DNA of 64,000 nucleotides from contig ONZQ02000001.1 of NCBI GenBank assembly GCA_900312665.1, positions 2,519,248 to 2,583,247 on the forward strand, in the 5' to 3' direction. Below the pieces are notes generated by a model, which searched no databases, was not told the DNA's origin, and saw nothing but the letters and a program-made list of their open reading frames with translations. A program made the translations under genes and the position numbers. Below are positions 44,363-53,094 of the stretch, piece after piece; position 1 is the first letter of the stretch, and the number at the start of each line of letters is the position of its first letter. Source of the DNA: Cephalotrichum gorgonifer. Lineage: Eukaryota > Ascomycota > Sordariomycetes > Microascales > Microascaceae.

Positions 44363-44605
44363 GTCTGTTAAACCCAACAGCCGCCACCGAGGCCGAACCG
44401 GAGCTGCTTGACTTCGCCTCTGTTTGCTTGATGTTGAGGTTGTGATGGTAGTCTTGGCATGAGTACTTGTATCCAAGAACTGCTGGTAATAACTAGACGA
44501 GAGACGATACAAGTAATGCCCCCACTGACCTGCAGCTTCCAATTCCGCTCCGTGCCCTGACCTGACCTCGTACTTTCCATGTTGGACCATGGAGGTGGAT
44601 GTGTT

Positions 44606-44629
44606 CCCCACCCCCACCCCCACCCCCCC
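44606..44629. repeat. CCCCCA tract
   Basis: Tandem C4-7 runs separated by single A, ending in seven C. G-rich on the minus strand. Confidence 0.85.
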
Positions 44630-45028
44630 TTCTCATGGTCCTTTCCACGGCCGCCACCTAGGTCCTTCCCATTCCTGTCCCTCTCTTATAATGGTAAACC
44701 CCCGTCAGTCTCGTCCGGTTTCCTTCTAACCTCTATAACACACATATAAATCCATTCCAGGAAAACGTCGCCGAGATAAACCCCTTTACCACGGTATATT
44801 AAGGTTTTACTTAACCAGCTCCTTTTCCCTGTTTTCATCACATATCTGGTTCTGAGAAACTCTACCTACCCGACTATTGTTTCTCTCTTTCCCTAAATAT
44901 ACCTACGTTGCGACGCATCTGGCAGCTTCTCTTCTCTTCTCTGATCGATATCTTGCCGCACTCCCCAACCATCCTCCCGCTCTCTTCCAACAGAGCACCC
45001 CCTCCTATTTACGGGCAACGCCACTCCT

Positions 45029-45259
45029 ATGTACACCATGCCGAACCACCAAGAGAAATGTACTATAGCCCTAGGCGGGAGTCCTCCAGCCAACCTCTCG
45101 TCCTATACCCGCTCCATGCATCAGCACACCATGCGTCAAATCCAGCAGATGGACAAGAGGGACGGTGGCCACTCAGTCGCACCGGCAAATCAGACAACGA
45201 CGCCTTATCCTGCCGTTGCCGTAAACGGCGCGAGTAGCCATGGCGGAACATCGAGATGA
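45029..45259 (+). CDS. Possible small protein of unknown function
   Basis: A 76-codon frame with ATGs at 45029 and 45038; the second has an ACCATG context. A long C/T-rich stretch like a fungal 5' leader precedes it. Seen: a region reading YTRSMHQHTMRQIQQMDKR that looks amphipathic and non-random, flanked by Pro/Ser/Asn-rich sequence; no signal peptide or membrane segment. A candidate spliced leader (intron 44694-44760) with a tiny upstream frame lies about 270 bp before it. I do not recognise the family. It may continue through an intron into a second frame near 45240-45422. It could equally be chance. Confidence 0.33.
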   Translation: MYTMPNHQEKCTIALGGSPPANLSSYTRSMHQHTMRQIQQMDKRDGGHSVAPANQTTTPYPAVAVNGASSHGGTSR

Positions 45260-46053
45260 TTCATCAATGGAGTTGGGTGGAGGTGGCTCAAGCCACAAAC
45301 CGTCCTCCATAAGCCGTCCCGGGGTGGATGACTGGCATGGAAAACGAGCCTCACTTTTAAGGGGTCTTCCAGACCGGGAACTATCGAAAAATCGGACCGC
45401 AGAAATGACGCAGAACTCGTAATCTGTTCCGCTGTATTTTGTGGCTTTCAAGGAACAGACGAAACATCAACGTCAGCATTCAAAGGGATCCAACCGACAG
45501 TATATACGGAAAGAAAAACACAACACACACGGCTGGATCTGCATACATGCGCAAGCGGGGCCAGCTGCTAATGAAACATCTACTCGGATTTCGTGAAGTT
45601 TTCTGGGCGTTTTCTTTTCTCTCCTTCTCATTTTCTCTCCCACCCCCCCTTTTTCCTACAAGCGACCTTTGGTGGTTAGGGTAACGGTACGCACGGGTTG
45701 GAGTTTCTGGATTTGATATTAATTTTCCCCCATGCGTACTTCATTTTTCGCACGGGGCATGAATCTTCTGGTAAACAATGCGGCAATGGGAAACTCTTTT
45801 GAGGTTATTTGAGTTATTTGACGTGTCTTTGCAAAGCTATTTGCGTGACTCCAGTCTGCCGAAGAAGGGTATCGATCGGCATGGAAGAGCCCCCAAATGC
45901 GAGGTGGAATACGCGTTGAAAATGATCTCGAAACTATGGTCGAATTGATCTATTGGTGTCGAGTAGACCCCGGGTATCGTATCATGGGCTCCTAATTAAC
46001 TTGAATGAACTTTAACGCCTAAATGAATGCTCCAATAATCCAGCCCGCTCCGT

Positions 46054-46938
46054 CTAGACCAATGGTTTCTTCTTCTTGATGCCGAGTGCTGCTGCGTGAT
46101 CCCGCTTCCTCTTGACAACCCTCTTGAACGACGGGGGCGCGGGCAGTGCTTCGGACGGGGTTGCGGAACCGGATGCCCCTGAGCTCGTGGGCGTCGGCAA
46201 GCCTGCGGTCGAATCGTCTCCATCCGCTGTTAGCGGTAGTTCCTCGATCCCAAGCTGATCCAGCAAATCGGTCCCCGCCTCACCCCTAGCCTTAGCAAAG
46301 GCTCTCCTCGCTGCCTCCTCATCCTCCCTCTCCTGCCTCTCCCTCTCCTCATCGCCTGATCTCACGACCGAGCCCACAAAATCTACCCCCTCCTTTTGCG
46401 CGATCTGAATCCTTGCGTTCCGCTGCCTTATCGCGTCCAGCGCATCCGCGGCAGCCATATCCTTCTTCGCATCCGCATTCTTCGCCTCCAGCTCCGCCAT
46501 GGCATCTTTCTCCTCCTCTCCCGCCGCCTCCGCCTCCTCCCTCTCCAACCTATCCAGCCTCTGCTCATCCGTCTCGTCCTCCGCTACCCTGTCCCTCCAC
46601 GGCTCCATGTTCCTAACAGCCCCCTTCACCATCGAGTAGTCGTTGTTCTTGGGGTCCGTACGAAAGATGATCTCCGAACTGCACCGCGTGCACCGGATGT
46701 GCAGCCGCACGATCTGGATCCCCAGGTACTTCTCGTCGAGTGGCGTCTCTTTCCGCGCGTTGAACTTCCGCCCGCGGCCGATGAACTCGCCGCACGACGT
46801 GCACCGCATCGAGAACGGCGCCATCAGGCGCACCGGCTGGATCTTCGGCCCGCTGTCCTTAGGCTTGCGCTTGCGGACCAGCTCCGACGGATCGAAGTCC
46901 GCCGGGTAGTATTTCGTGAGGACCTTTCGTTCGGCCAT
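46054..46938 (-). CDS. yju2: Yju2/Cwf16 spliceosome step I factor
   Basis: Component of the NTC-associated machinery that promotes the first catalytic step of pre-mRNA splicing (family knowledge). Single exon, 294 residues. Seen: the family N-terminus MAERKVLTKYYPADFDP; two zinc-binding CxxC pairs (Cys 46/49 and 83/86) in RCTSCGEF and RCTRCSS; an ENDY-like segment KNNDYSMVKGAVRNMEPW; a long charged Glu/Ala-rich coiled region (about 120-225); and a basic C-terminus (KRVVKRKRDH...KKKK). The start at KVLTKYYPPDF-like sequence indicates Yju2/CCDC94 rather than the CCDC130/Saf4 paralog. Confidence 0.95.
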   Translation of the reverse strand: MAERKVLTKYYPADFDPSELVRKRKPKDSGPKIQPVRLMAPFSMRCTSCGEFIGRGRKFNARKETPLDEKYLGIQIVRLHIRCTRCSSEIIFRTDPKNNDYSMVKGAVRNMEPWRDRVAEDETDEQRLDRLEREEAEAAGEEEKDAMAELEAKNADAKKDMAAADALDAIRQRNARIQIAQKEGVDFVGSVVRSGDEERERQEREDEEAARRAFAKARGEAGTDLLDQLGIEELPLTADGDDSTAGLPTPTSSGASGSATPSEALPAPPSFKRVVKRKRDHAAALGIKKKKPLV

Positions 46939-47416
46939 TTTGCTTCGATCCTGCTAGGCACGGCAGTATGGCGGGTTTGCGTGTGGGTGATGGAGTGAGT
47001 TGGCCCGCTCCGTATGATTTGGGGCTTGTGGTGGGTGTGGCGATGATGTGGTAAAGCAATCCTAGGTAGAAAGCGATAAATGACTTGGCGTTCCAGACCC
47101 ATGAAGCCTAACTTGATTACCTAATGTAGCTTAAATTTCCACGTGATATCGCGATACAAGCGCGACTTGACGGGCTACTATACCGAGAAGGAGCGTGTCA
47201 GGAGTTCTTTCCTGGCCAAATGATATCTGAGTAGTTCTTTCCATAGCTGTAGCTGAGCAGGTAGGTATATTTCTGATTCCATTGAGTCACGTTTTGTAAT
47301 AGATTCTTCCCTGGAATTCTGTAGCACAGTAAAGAACATACCGTCCCCTCTCTCCCCCATAACTCTTGTTCGATTGCATCCTGGCACTGCAGATAGGATC
47401 TCAAGGGAGCTCCGGC
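46939..47416. other. Divergent intergenic: yju2 and orphan-gene promoters
   Basis: A 478-bp region. The orphan frame stays open upstream to 47366, but only from a TTG codon, so no start is placed here. Confidence 0.6.
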
Positions 47417-49153
47417 ATGGTCGACATGGTTTCAAATACACTTGTAACAGTGGAAGACTTTGTCTTTAGGGGATTCTCATCGACAACCTTTCCTTTGAAA
47501 ACTGCGGAGAAGTCAATGAACTTTCTCCACCAACGCGCCATCACCGAAAAGCATTTGGAGGCGAAAGACACACGGGCTCGAGTCTACCATAACCTGGTTG
47601 TCTTGTTCCGCCTCCTCTGGCACCACCGCATACTGGAGCCGGCGCCCGGATTTTGGGATTACATCTGTGACGACTTCCCATCGAAATCGACCAGACCTCA
47701 AGAGCTACGGGATGTCACGTCGCACTATGTGTCTGCGCGTGGGGCCTACCATCGACGGCACGAGGAAGAGGGTCCGGAGACTTTCCTAGCTCGGCTTGTG
47801 GACCAGTGGCGCTCCCGCCCAGCCATTGGCAAGGATTCGGCTCCACACCTCTACCATCCGCAGGCCGCAGACGTGTACTCCCGCCAAGCACGGGAGTCAT
47901 GGAACGCCGTGAGGCGTAGGGATGGGGTGAGACTGATACATTCGAAGGAGCTGAACTGGCCCGTCATGGCAGTTTTGCCGGCCGCCACATTCAAGGTGCC
48001 CTCGAGCCTTTCCTCGAGTCAATTGAGTTCACGCCTGTGCCCAACTTGGGGGAGCGAAACAAAACGGTCGCCGAGCCCAGGCAGAGCCCCCCCGACACGG
48101 ATCGATACGAGGAAGCTGCCTCGTCCCAACCGTCCGCCTACCCCCAGCGCGAAGGGTGAAAGGGCATCCCGGAATCAACGGAATCTTCTACCAGCTGCCA
48201 GGCGGAGTTATGAGCCGGGCCGCCTTACTCCGCCGCCGCCGCCGAGCACCTGCAGCCCGGGCGTAGGACAGAAGAAAGCGTCCGACCCTGTCTGCAAAGT
48301 GGGGTCTACATCGAAGCATACGGCCCCTGAGTCTGACGGGCTTTCGCCCCACTCTAAGCGTCGCCGTATTACAGAAATGCTTTACCGGCGGTCGGACGAG
48401 ATCAGAAAAGGGTGCAAAAACCTGGATGGGACCTTGGTGCGGCCGCAACAAAGCGAAGGTACGAAAGATATGTCTTCAGACGGGTTCAACGTGGCCATAC
48501 CGTCTACCGAGCCTCAATCTCTGGAAGAGATGATTGCTTTAGCGTCCACCGCCGATAGTCCTTCCGTTACCAGCGGTTCGGGGGTTGCTCTCCAGCCTTC
48601 GCTAGAAGTCAGAGGGGGCCCCGCAGGACGTTTGTCGGAAGCGCGTATATCGGAAACTCACATGTTGGAAGCCCGTAGGACGGAAGCAGGCAAACACCAG
48701 GTACCGTCGGCCGTGGTGGTTGTCCAGGAACATCCGATGATACTGATAGACGTTCCGGCTACTCTTGTTGAGCTTGCCCGCAGGATCGAAGATCTCGAGA
48801 AGACGGGTGGAGAGCGGGAAGATGCCGGGGCCATTATATCCACTCTTTCTCGTAAACTCACGGATATCGAAAGGACGGTCGAGGAGCGAGCCGAGGTCTC
48901 TGCGACCATGGCGGCGGCCGTCTCGTCACTCACATGCACGATTTCGGGTCTCGAAAAGAAGCTCAAGGAGGCCTTTGACGCCCAAGCTACTATCGCCGCA
49001 CTGACTTGCAGGATTACGGATCTCGAAAAGGTGGTCGGGGAGAGATCGGATCTCCAGGCCAGGACTATCGCGGACCTAGAGAAGACAATCGATGCGCAGG
49101 CCAAAATTCTTGAGGAGCAGGGTTTGGCAGAGATGGGAGAAGTTATTGAGTAG
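47417..49153 (+). CDS. Hypothetical coiled-coil protein (orphan)
   Basis: Not recognised. A single open exon of 578 residues from the first ATG, 47417 (the next is at 47426). Seen: an N-terminal globular-looking region (about 1-185) rich in aromatic and charged residues, including LVVLFRLLWHHRILEPAPGFW; a Pro/Arg/Ser-rich disordered middle (about 200-330) with a basic cluster HSKRRRI; a short internal repeat near 410-430 (SEA/SET/LEA/TEA); and a C-terminal coiled coil (about 452-570) built from repeated RxxDLEKT/VGER-type heptads. The intact length and lack of stops argue for a real gene despite the missing homology call. No intron is needed. Confidence 0.7.
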   Translation: MVDMVSNTLVTVEDFVFRGFSSTTFPLKTAEKSMNFLHQRAITEKHLEAKDTRARVYHNLVVLFRLLWHHRILEPAPGFWDYICDDFPSKSTRPQELRDVTSHYVSARGAYHRRHEEEGPETFLARLVDQWRSRPAIGKDSAPHLYHPQAADVYSRQARESWNAVRRRDGVRLIHSKELNWPVMAVLPAATFKVPSSLSSSQLSSRLCPTWGSETKRSPSPGRAPPTRIDTRKLPRPNRPPTPSAKGERASRNQRNLLPAARRSYEPGRLTPPPPPSTCSPGVGQKKASDPVCKVGSTSKHTAPESDGLSPHSKRRRITEMLYRRSDEIRKGCKNLDGTLVRPQQSEGTKDMSSDGFNVAIPSTEPQSLEEMIALASTADSPSVTSGSGVALQPSLEVRGGPAGRLSEARISETHMLEARRTEAGKHQVPSAVVVVQEHPMILIDVPATLVELARRIEDLEKTGGEREDAGAIISTLSRKLTDIERTVEERAEVSATMAAAVSSLTCTISGLEKKLKEAFDAQATIAALTCRITDLEKVVGERSDLQARTIADLEKTIDAQAKILEEQGLAEMGEVIE

Positions 49154-49632
49154 GGCGGGTACAGTAGGGCCAGGGATGTCAAAGAGGAAGGATAGTATGG
49201 CGTGGACAACTAACCACGGCTCCATCGCCTTTAGTTTCATCATCTACATTTATTTTCCTTGACTCTCCAGGGGAGTGATTGATAGAGGGCGTTTGGCGGT
49301 GCAGCTGAGTGGAGTTCTTGTGGTCAACAGTAGTAACAGGTGTTTAGTCAGCAATCAAAAGCCATGGACATTAAACTCCACTGCTTTCGTCGAGTGACAT
49401 GGTGAACTTAGCCGACAATCCAGACATCCCACCCACGCCAACACTTCCGGACGATAGTCCTTCCGCCCAAGAGAGAAATAGGAAACTACGTATGAAGAAG
49501 CCATCACGTGAACGCCTCCACGATACCTAGGTGTAAATTCTAGCCTGACGAGCACTCCAACGCCTGCTCTTTTCCGAAAGCACTTTTCCTTCACCCCACA
49601 TCCTCGGACCAACTCCCTCCCCAACCGACAAG
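49154..49632. other. Intergenic: orphan 3' region and kin17 promoter
   Basis: No gene. Moderately AT-rich, turning C-rich just before the kin17 ATG (about 49540-49630). Confidence 0.6.
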
Positions 49633-50764
49633 ATGGGGCGCGCAGAGGCAGGATCCACCAAGGCGATATCCAACCAGCTGAAGAGCAAGGGCCTCACCCG
49701 GCTACGATGGTACTGCCAAGTATGCGAGAAGGCATGCCGCGACGCGAACGCTTTCAAGTACGTTGCCTTCTTCCACCCCGCCCAATTTTTGCCACCCAAC
49801 CGCTCAGATACTAACCCTGGTTTAGGATGCACTGCATGTCGGAGTCGCATGTTCGGAACATGGTCATCGTGGGCGAGAATTCGAAAGCGTTTATCCAAGA
49901 TTACAGCGATCAGTTTTATAAGGACTTCATTGGGCTGTTGAAGACGGCGCACGGCGAGAAGCAAGTCGTCGCGAATCATTTCTACCAAGAGTGAGTTTTC
50001 TTGTGTCCCCTAGCCTCCCCTAACCGGGCTTCCTAACGGCCAGATGATGTGATGCTAACCAGATCGGCTGTAGATACATTGCGAAGAAAGACCACATCCA
50101 CATGAACGCGACGAAATGGAGTTCTCTAAGCGAATTTGCCAAGTACCTGGGGAAAGAAGGGATATGCCGGGTCGAGGAGACCGAGAAGGGGCTGATGATT
50201 GGGTGGATAGATGACTCGCCAGAGGCGCTGAGGCGGCAGGAGGCTCTGAGGAGGAAGGCGCTGCAGGACCAGGGTGACGAGGAGGTCGAGCGGAGGCTAT
50301 TGAACGAGCAGATCAAGCGAGCACAGGCGGCCGGGGGGAAGAGGGAAGAGGAGGAAGGGGATCGGGAGTTGAAGAGGGAGGAAGGGGAGAAGATCAAACT
50401 GTCGTTCGGGACCAAGACGGAACCTACAGCGATAGCGACAACTGGGTCGCCGCAAGATACTAAGCCGGAGGATGGCTCAGCGATAGCCGAGGCCAAGGAC
50501 AAGACCGAGGAGGCGCCCGCCAAGCCCGGTGCGAAGGTTGGGGGTCTAGGCGGGTTCGCTATGAAGATGGGGACGAAAGCGCCGACGACGAAGAATGTCT
50601 TTGCGCAGGCGAAGAAGAGCAAGTCCAAGGTTTCCGTGTCCGAGCAGCCGAAGAAGATGAGCGAGGCGGAGCGCATTATGAAGGAGGAGATGGAGAGGAA
50701 ACGAGGGAGGGAGTCGTCCGGCTTCGGAGGTCCGGCGAAGAAGCAGAGGTTCAACGGGTCGTGA
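49633..50764 (+). CDS. kin17: Kin17, zinc-finger and winged-helix DNA/RNA-binding protein
   Basis: Conserved nuclear protein linked to DNA replication/repair and to late spliceosomes (family knowledge). Exons 49633-49757, 49826-49990 and 50074-50764 give 326 residues. Seen: the family start MGRAEAGSTKAISNQLKSKG; a C2H2-type finger (Cys 28, Cys 31, His 44, His 50) interrupted by intron 1; a winged-helix region with FYKDFIGLLKTAHGEKQV and HMNATKWSSLSEF; a charged helical stretch; a GGFAMKMG motif; and a basic C-terminus. The C-terminal KOW/SH3-like part of metazoan proteins is missing, as is usual for fungal forms. It converges with spt4, 236 bp away. Confidence 0.95.
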
Positions 50765-51000
50765 GGGGGGTGCTAAGAGACGAAAGAAAGGGGAAGAGAC
50801 CAAAAAGGCAACCCCGCGCTGTATTTGTACATTGTTTAGAATTCCCCCAGTTACGCCGTTATGATACCCTGATGACAATGGAAAAAATTGAAGGTTCCCC
50901 GCGGCGCTCTTTTTGACCCAACGCCTAGCAACGCATCCATCCGGCGATCGCCCTCCTAAAACATCCCGTGCTCTTGTTCTGCGTTCCCGGCCCCGTAAAT

Positions 51001-51504
51001 TCAAGCATCGGCCTCCGTGGCGCTCCCATCTCGGCTATGACTCTGTTAGTAATGCCTCCTCCACCCTTTCGCGCTGGGGGAAAACTCACGGAATGTATTG
51101 TATCCTGTACTCGTCCTCAAGGACCTGCCTGATCTCGTCCGACAACTGGCCCGCGACCTTGATGGCGTACAGGCCGGGCACGTAGCCGTCCAGCCGCTGC
51201 CACTTCGCCACCCAGCTCCGGCTAGGGTTCGCCAGCGTGATGACGCCCTCGAAGACCTGGGAGGTACAGGCCTCTATCTGCTCGGGGGAGTGGGTGAGGT
51301 GGAGGAAGTCATCGCAGTTGGGGCATCCTTCGTCGCGGAACCGCTGCGAGTCCTCCTGTCAGCTCCTATCATGGGTTTTGGTCGAAAGGGGGTGAGGAGA
51401 AGGGGAATGGCGGAATGGAGCCAAATGCATACGCTATAAGTTTGGATAATGGAGCATACCATGCAGGCGCGGAGGTAGCGCTGCTGCGTGGGTGCGAAGG
51501 ACAT
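51001..51504 (-). CDS. spt4: Spt4, DSIF transcription elongation factor subunit
   Basis: Small partner of Spt5 in the DSIF complex on elongating RNA polymerase II (family knowledge). Exons 51504-51433, 51343-51090 and 51034-51001 give 119 residues, the usual length. Seen: four zinc ligands Cys 14, 17, 31 and 34 in RACMVC and GCPNC; FEGVITLANPSRSWVAKWQRL; DGYVPGLYA; and a terminus YIPRDGSATEADA completed by the 34-nt last exon. The acceptor of exon 2 was placed at CGCAG, directly before RFRDEGC, because this matches the family spacing; two upstream AGs would insert extra residues in frame. No single open frame covers this gene, so it is easily missed. Confidence 0.92.
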
Positions 51505-51681
51505 GGTGAAGTGTCTTGCGGATTAGTTGTTTGGCTTGTCGACACTGAGATGCGAGGTTGGAGTTGATATGCCCACCTCCTATGGTCGACACGTGCTGAC
51601 TCACCAAGCACCAGAGAAGACTAGGTTGATGAGTCAGCAGTATTGGGGAGGGTATACAGCAAAAAGGCAAAAAGAAATGAC

Positions 51682-51753
51682 TGCCCTCAGTAGGAGTCGA
51701 ACCTACGACCTCGTCATTACTAGTGACGCGCTCTACCACTGAGCTATAAGGGC
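51682..51753 (-). tRNA. tRNA-Thr (anticodon AGU)
   Basis: On the minus strand a full cloverleaf can be drawn. The 7-bp acceptor stem GCCCTTA pairs with TGAGGGC, with one G-T pair and discriminator A. The D arm contains AGCTCAGTGGTAGAGC (internal A box). The anticodon stem CGTCA/TGACG closes the loop CTAGTAA, so the anticodon is AGT. The T arm GTAGG-TTCGACT-CCTAC supplies the B box. No intron; 72 nt. It lies between spt4 and pop8. Confidence 0.96.
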
Positions 51754-52361
51754 GATATGTACCAGTTACATCAAGACACCATTATAGACCGCCGCAAGGC
51801 CCGTCACGGGTACTTTGACTCCCAGTCCAAAGCCTGGGTTAACCCAACCTGGCAGCCCGCAACAACAACTACAACTTACAACTTTCAAAATTTATTGACA
51901 ATCACCGTTCTCAAGCACTGCAAGATATATGGAACGGGGTGCCAGCGTTTTACCTAGTCCTGAGTCTCTAACCGTGTGGATGAACGTCCGGACGTTGGCA
52001 GCACTGTGTGTTGAACCTAGTCTAAGTGAGTGTTGTGGGTTTCAGAAGAGTGCTTCCATCCAGTATTCTGGAACATTTCAAGTTTAGTGGGCTGGCGTCC
52101 AGTTCATATGTACATTGATATTCTCAGTCCCCTGCGTTGGTAGTGGGGCAAGACAACCACCGAGCTAAGAATATCCAAGAACACTCACCTCACCTTGCCT
52201 GACATCACATCTCAACTGACTCGCCCGCTCCCAATTCAAGCCTCAATCTTCAGCCGTCCATCTTTCGGTCTTCCATCTTCAGCCGTCAGTCTCCAACCTC
52301 CAAATCCCGACCTATACTCATCCTACCCACAGCTCTTCGAGCACACAAAGTAACACCGGAT
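51754..52361. other. Intergenic: tRNA upstream region and pop8 promoter
   Basis: No gene recognised. C/T-rich with repeated TCTTCAGCCGTC-like words at about 52245-52290, before the pop8 ATG. Confidence 0.6.
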
Positions 52362-52769
52362 ATGGCTACCCTAAATCCCCCCAAGCAAAAATCCGCAAAG
52401 TCAACCGAAATCCGCTCCCTCCCTCTGCGGCCCCAATCATCCTACGCCCACCTCGAGCTCCTTTCCCCCTCTGCGCCCCCATTCCCAACCCTAGACACCC
52501 TCCAGGCCCACTCCTACTGCGTCGCCGCCCTCACTCGCTTCCTGGGCGACACGGGCGCCGGCGTCCCCATCGACGTCCTGAGCGTCCAGGGGAACCGTTG
52601 TTGGGTGCGCGTTCCTAGCGACGACCTGTCCGCCTTCGCGGCGGCGGTGACGGCGTGGGGGGGCACAAAGGACGGCGGGGTTGACGTCGTGCTTAGGCTC
52701 CTGGGATGCTCAGACTGGTTGGGGTGTTTGGTTGGCGGGGACGGACAAGAGGATCTATGGACATCTTGA
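52362..52769 (+). CDS. pop8: Pop8-like RNase P/MRP subunit
   Basis: Small protein subunit of RNase P and RNase MRP, which process tRNA 5' ends and pre-rRNA (family knowledge). Single exon, 135 residues. Seen: a short basic, disordered N-terminus; then an alpha/beta layout with SYAHLELLS, TLDTLQAHSYCVAALTRFLGDTGAGVPIDVL and NRCWVRVPSDDLSAFAAAVTAW. This matches the fungal Pop8 pattern of strand, helix, and a strand carrying WVRVP. Assignment rests on that pattern rather than catalytic motifs, so confidence is moderate. A divergent Pop5-like fold is the alternative. Confidence 0.78.
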   Translation: MATLNPPKQKSAKSTEIRSLPLRPQSSYAHLELLSPSAPPFPTLDTLQAHSYCVAALTRFLGDTGAGVPIDVLSVQGNRCWVRVPSDDLSAFAAAVTAWGGTKDGGVDVVLRLLGCSDWLGCLVGGDGQEDLWTS

Positions 52770-53094
52770 AAGACGACAATCCTTCCTCAGAAAGGGAAAT
52801 TCCTTCTACGGTTTGGGCAGCGCGCACCTCGCGTGCTATGATTTCTTTTTTTGTCAAGAGCGAAATCTCTTCTTGAGGCGTTTTCTTCTAAATCATTTGT
52901 GGGTATGATGTATATGTAAAGCCCGCCCCCGAATCCATCCGCAAACTCTCGTAACGCCCGGACATGCGTTGACACAATGCAGATACTTTTCTTTCCTCCT
53001 TCTCTGCTCTTTATACGAACAGTCTAGCACGCAAAATAGCCAGAAATCCCCTATCTGAGCCGCACCCTCATTTTCTCAACTCTCATTTGCTGCT
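52770..53094. other. Convergent intergenic: pop8 and ppt1 3' regions
   Basis: A 325-bp AT-rich 3' region; nothing coding seen. Confidence 0.6.

Larger units (their letters stand above)
40462..46053. other. 5.6-kb gene-poor interval
   Basis: Both strands were read for coding exons, tRNAs and transposon proteins. Only one weakly supported small gene (45029-45259) was found. All other frames are below about 135 residues, overlap in several phases, and lack recognisable motifs. The stretch contains a G-run (44346-44362), a CCCCCA tract (44606-44629), and a possible 5' leader with a 67-nt intron (44694-44760) upstream of the small frame. It is not obviously AT-biased, so there is no clear mark of repeat-induced mutation. 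Confidence 0.6.

Noticed and set aside
47366..47416. Upstream extension of the orphan protein
   Set aside because: The frame opens on TTG; the first ATG is 47417.
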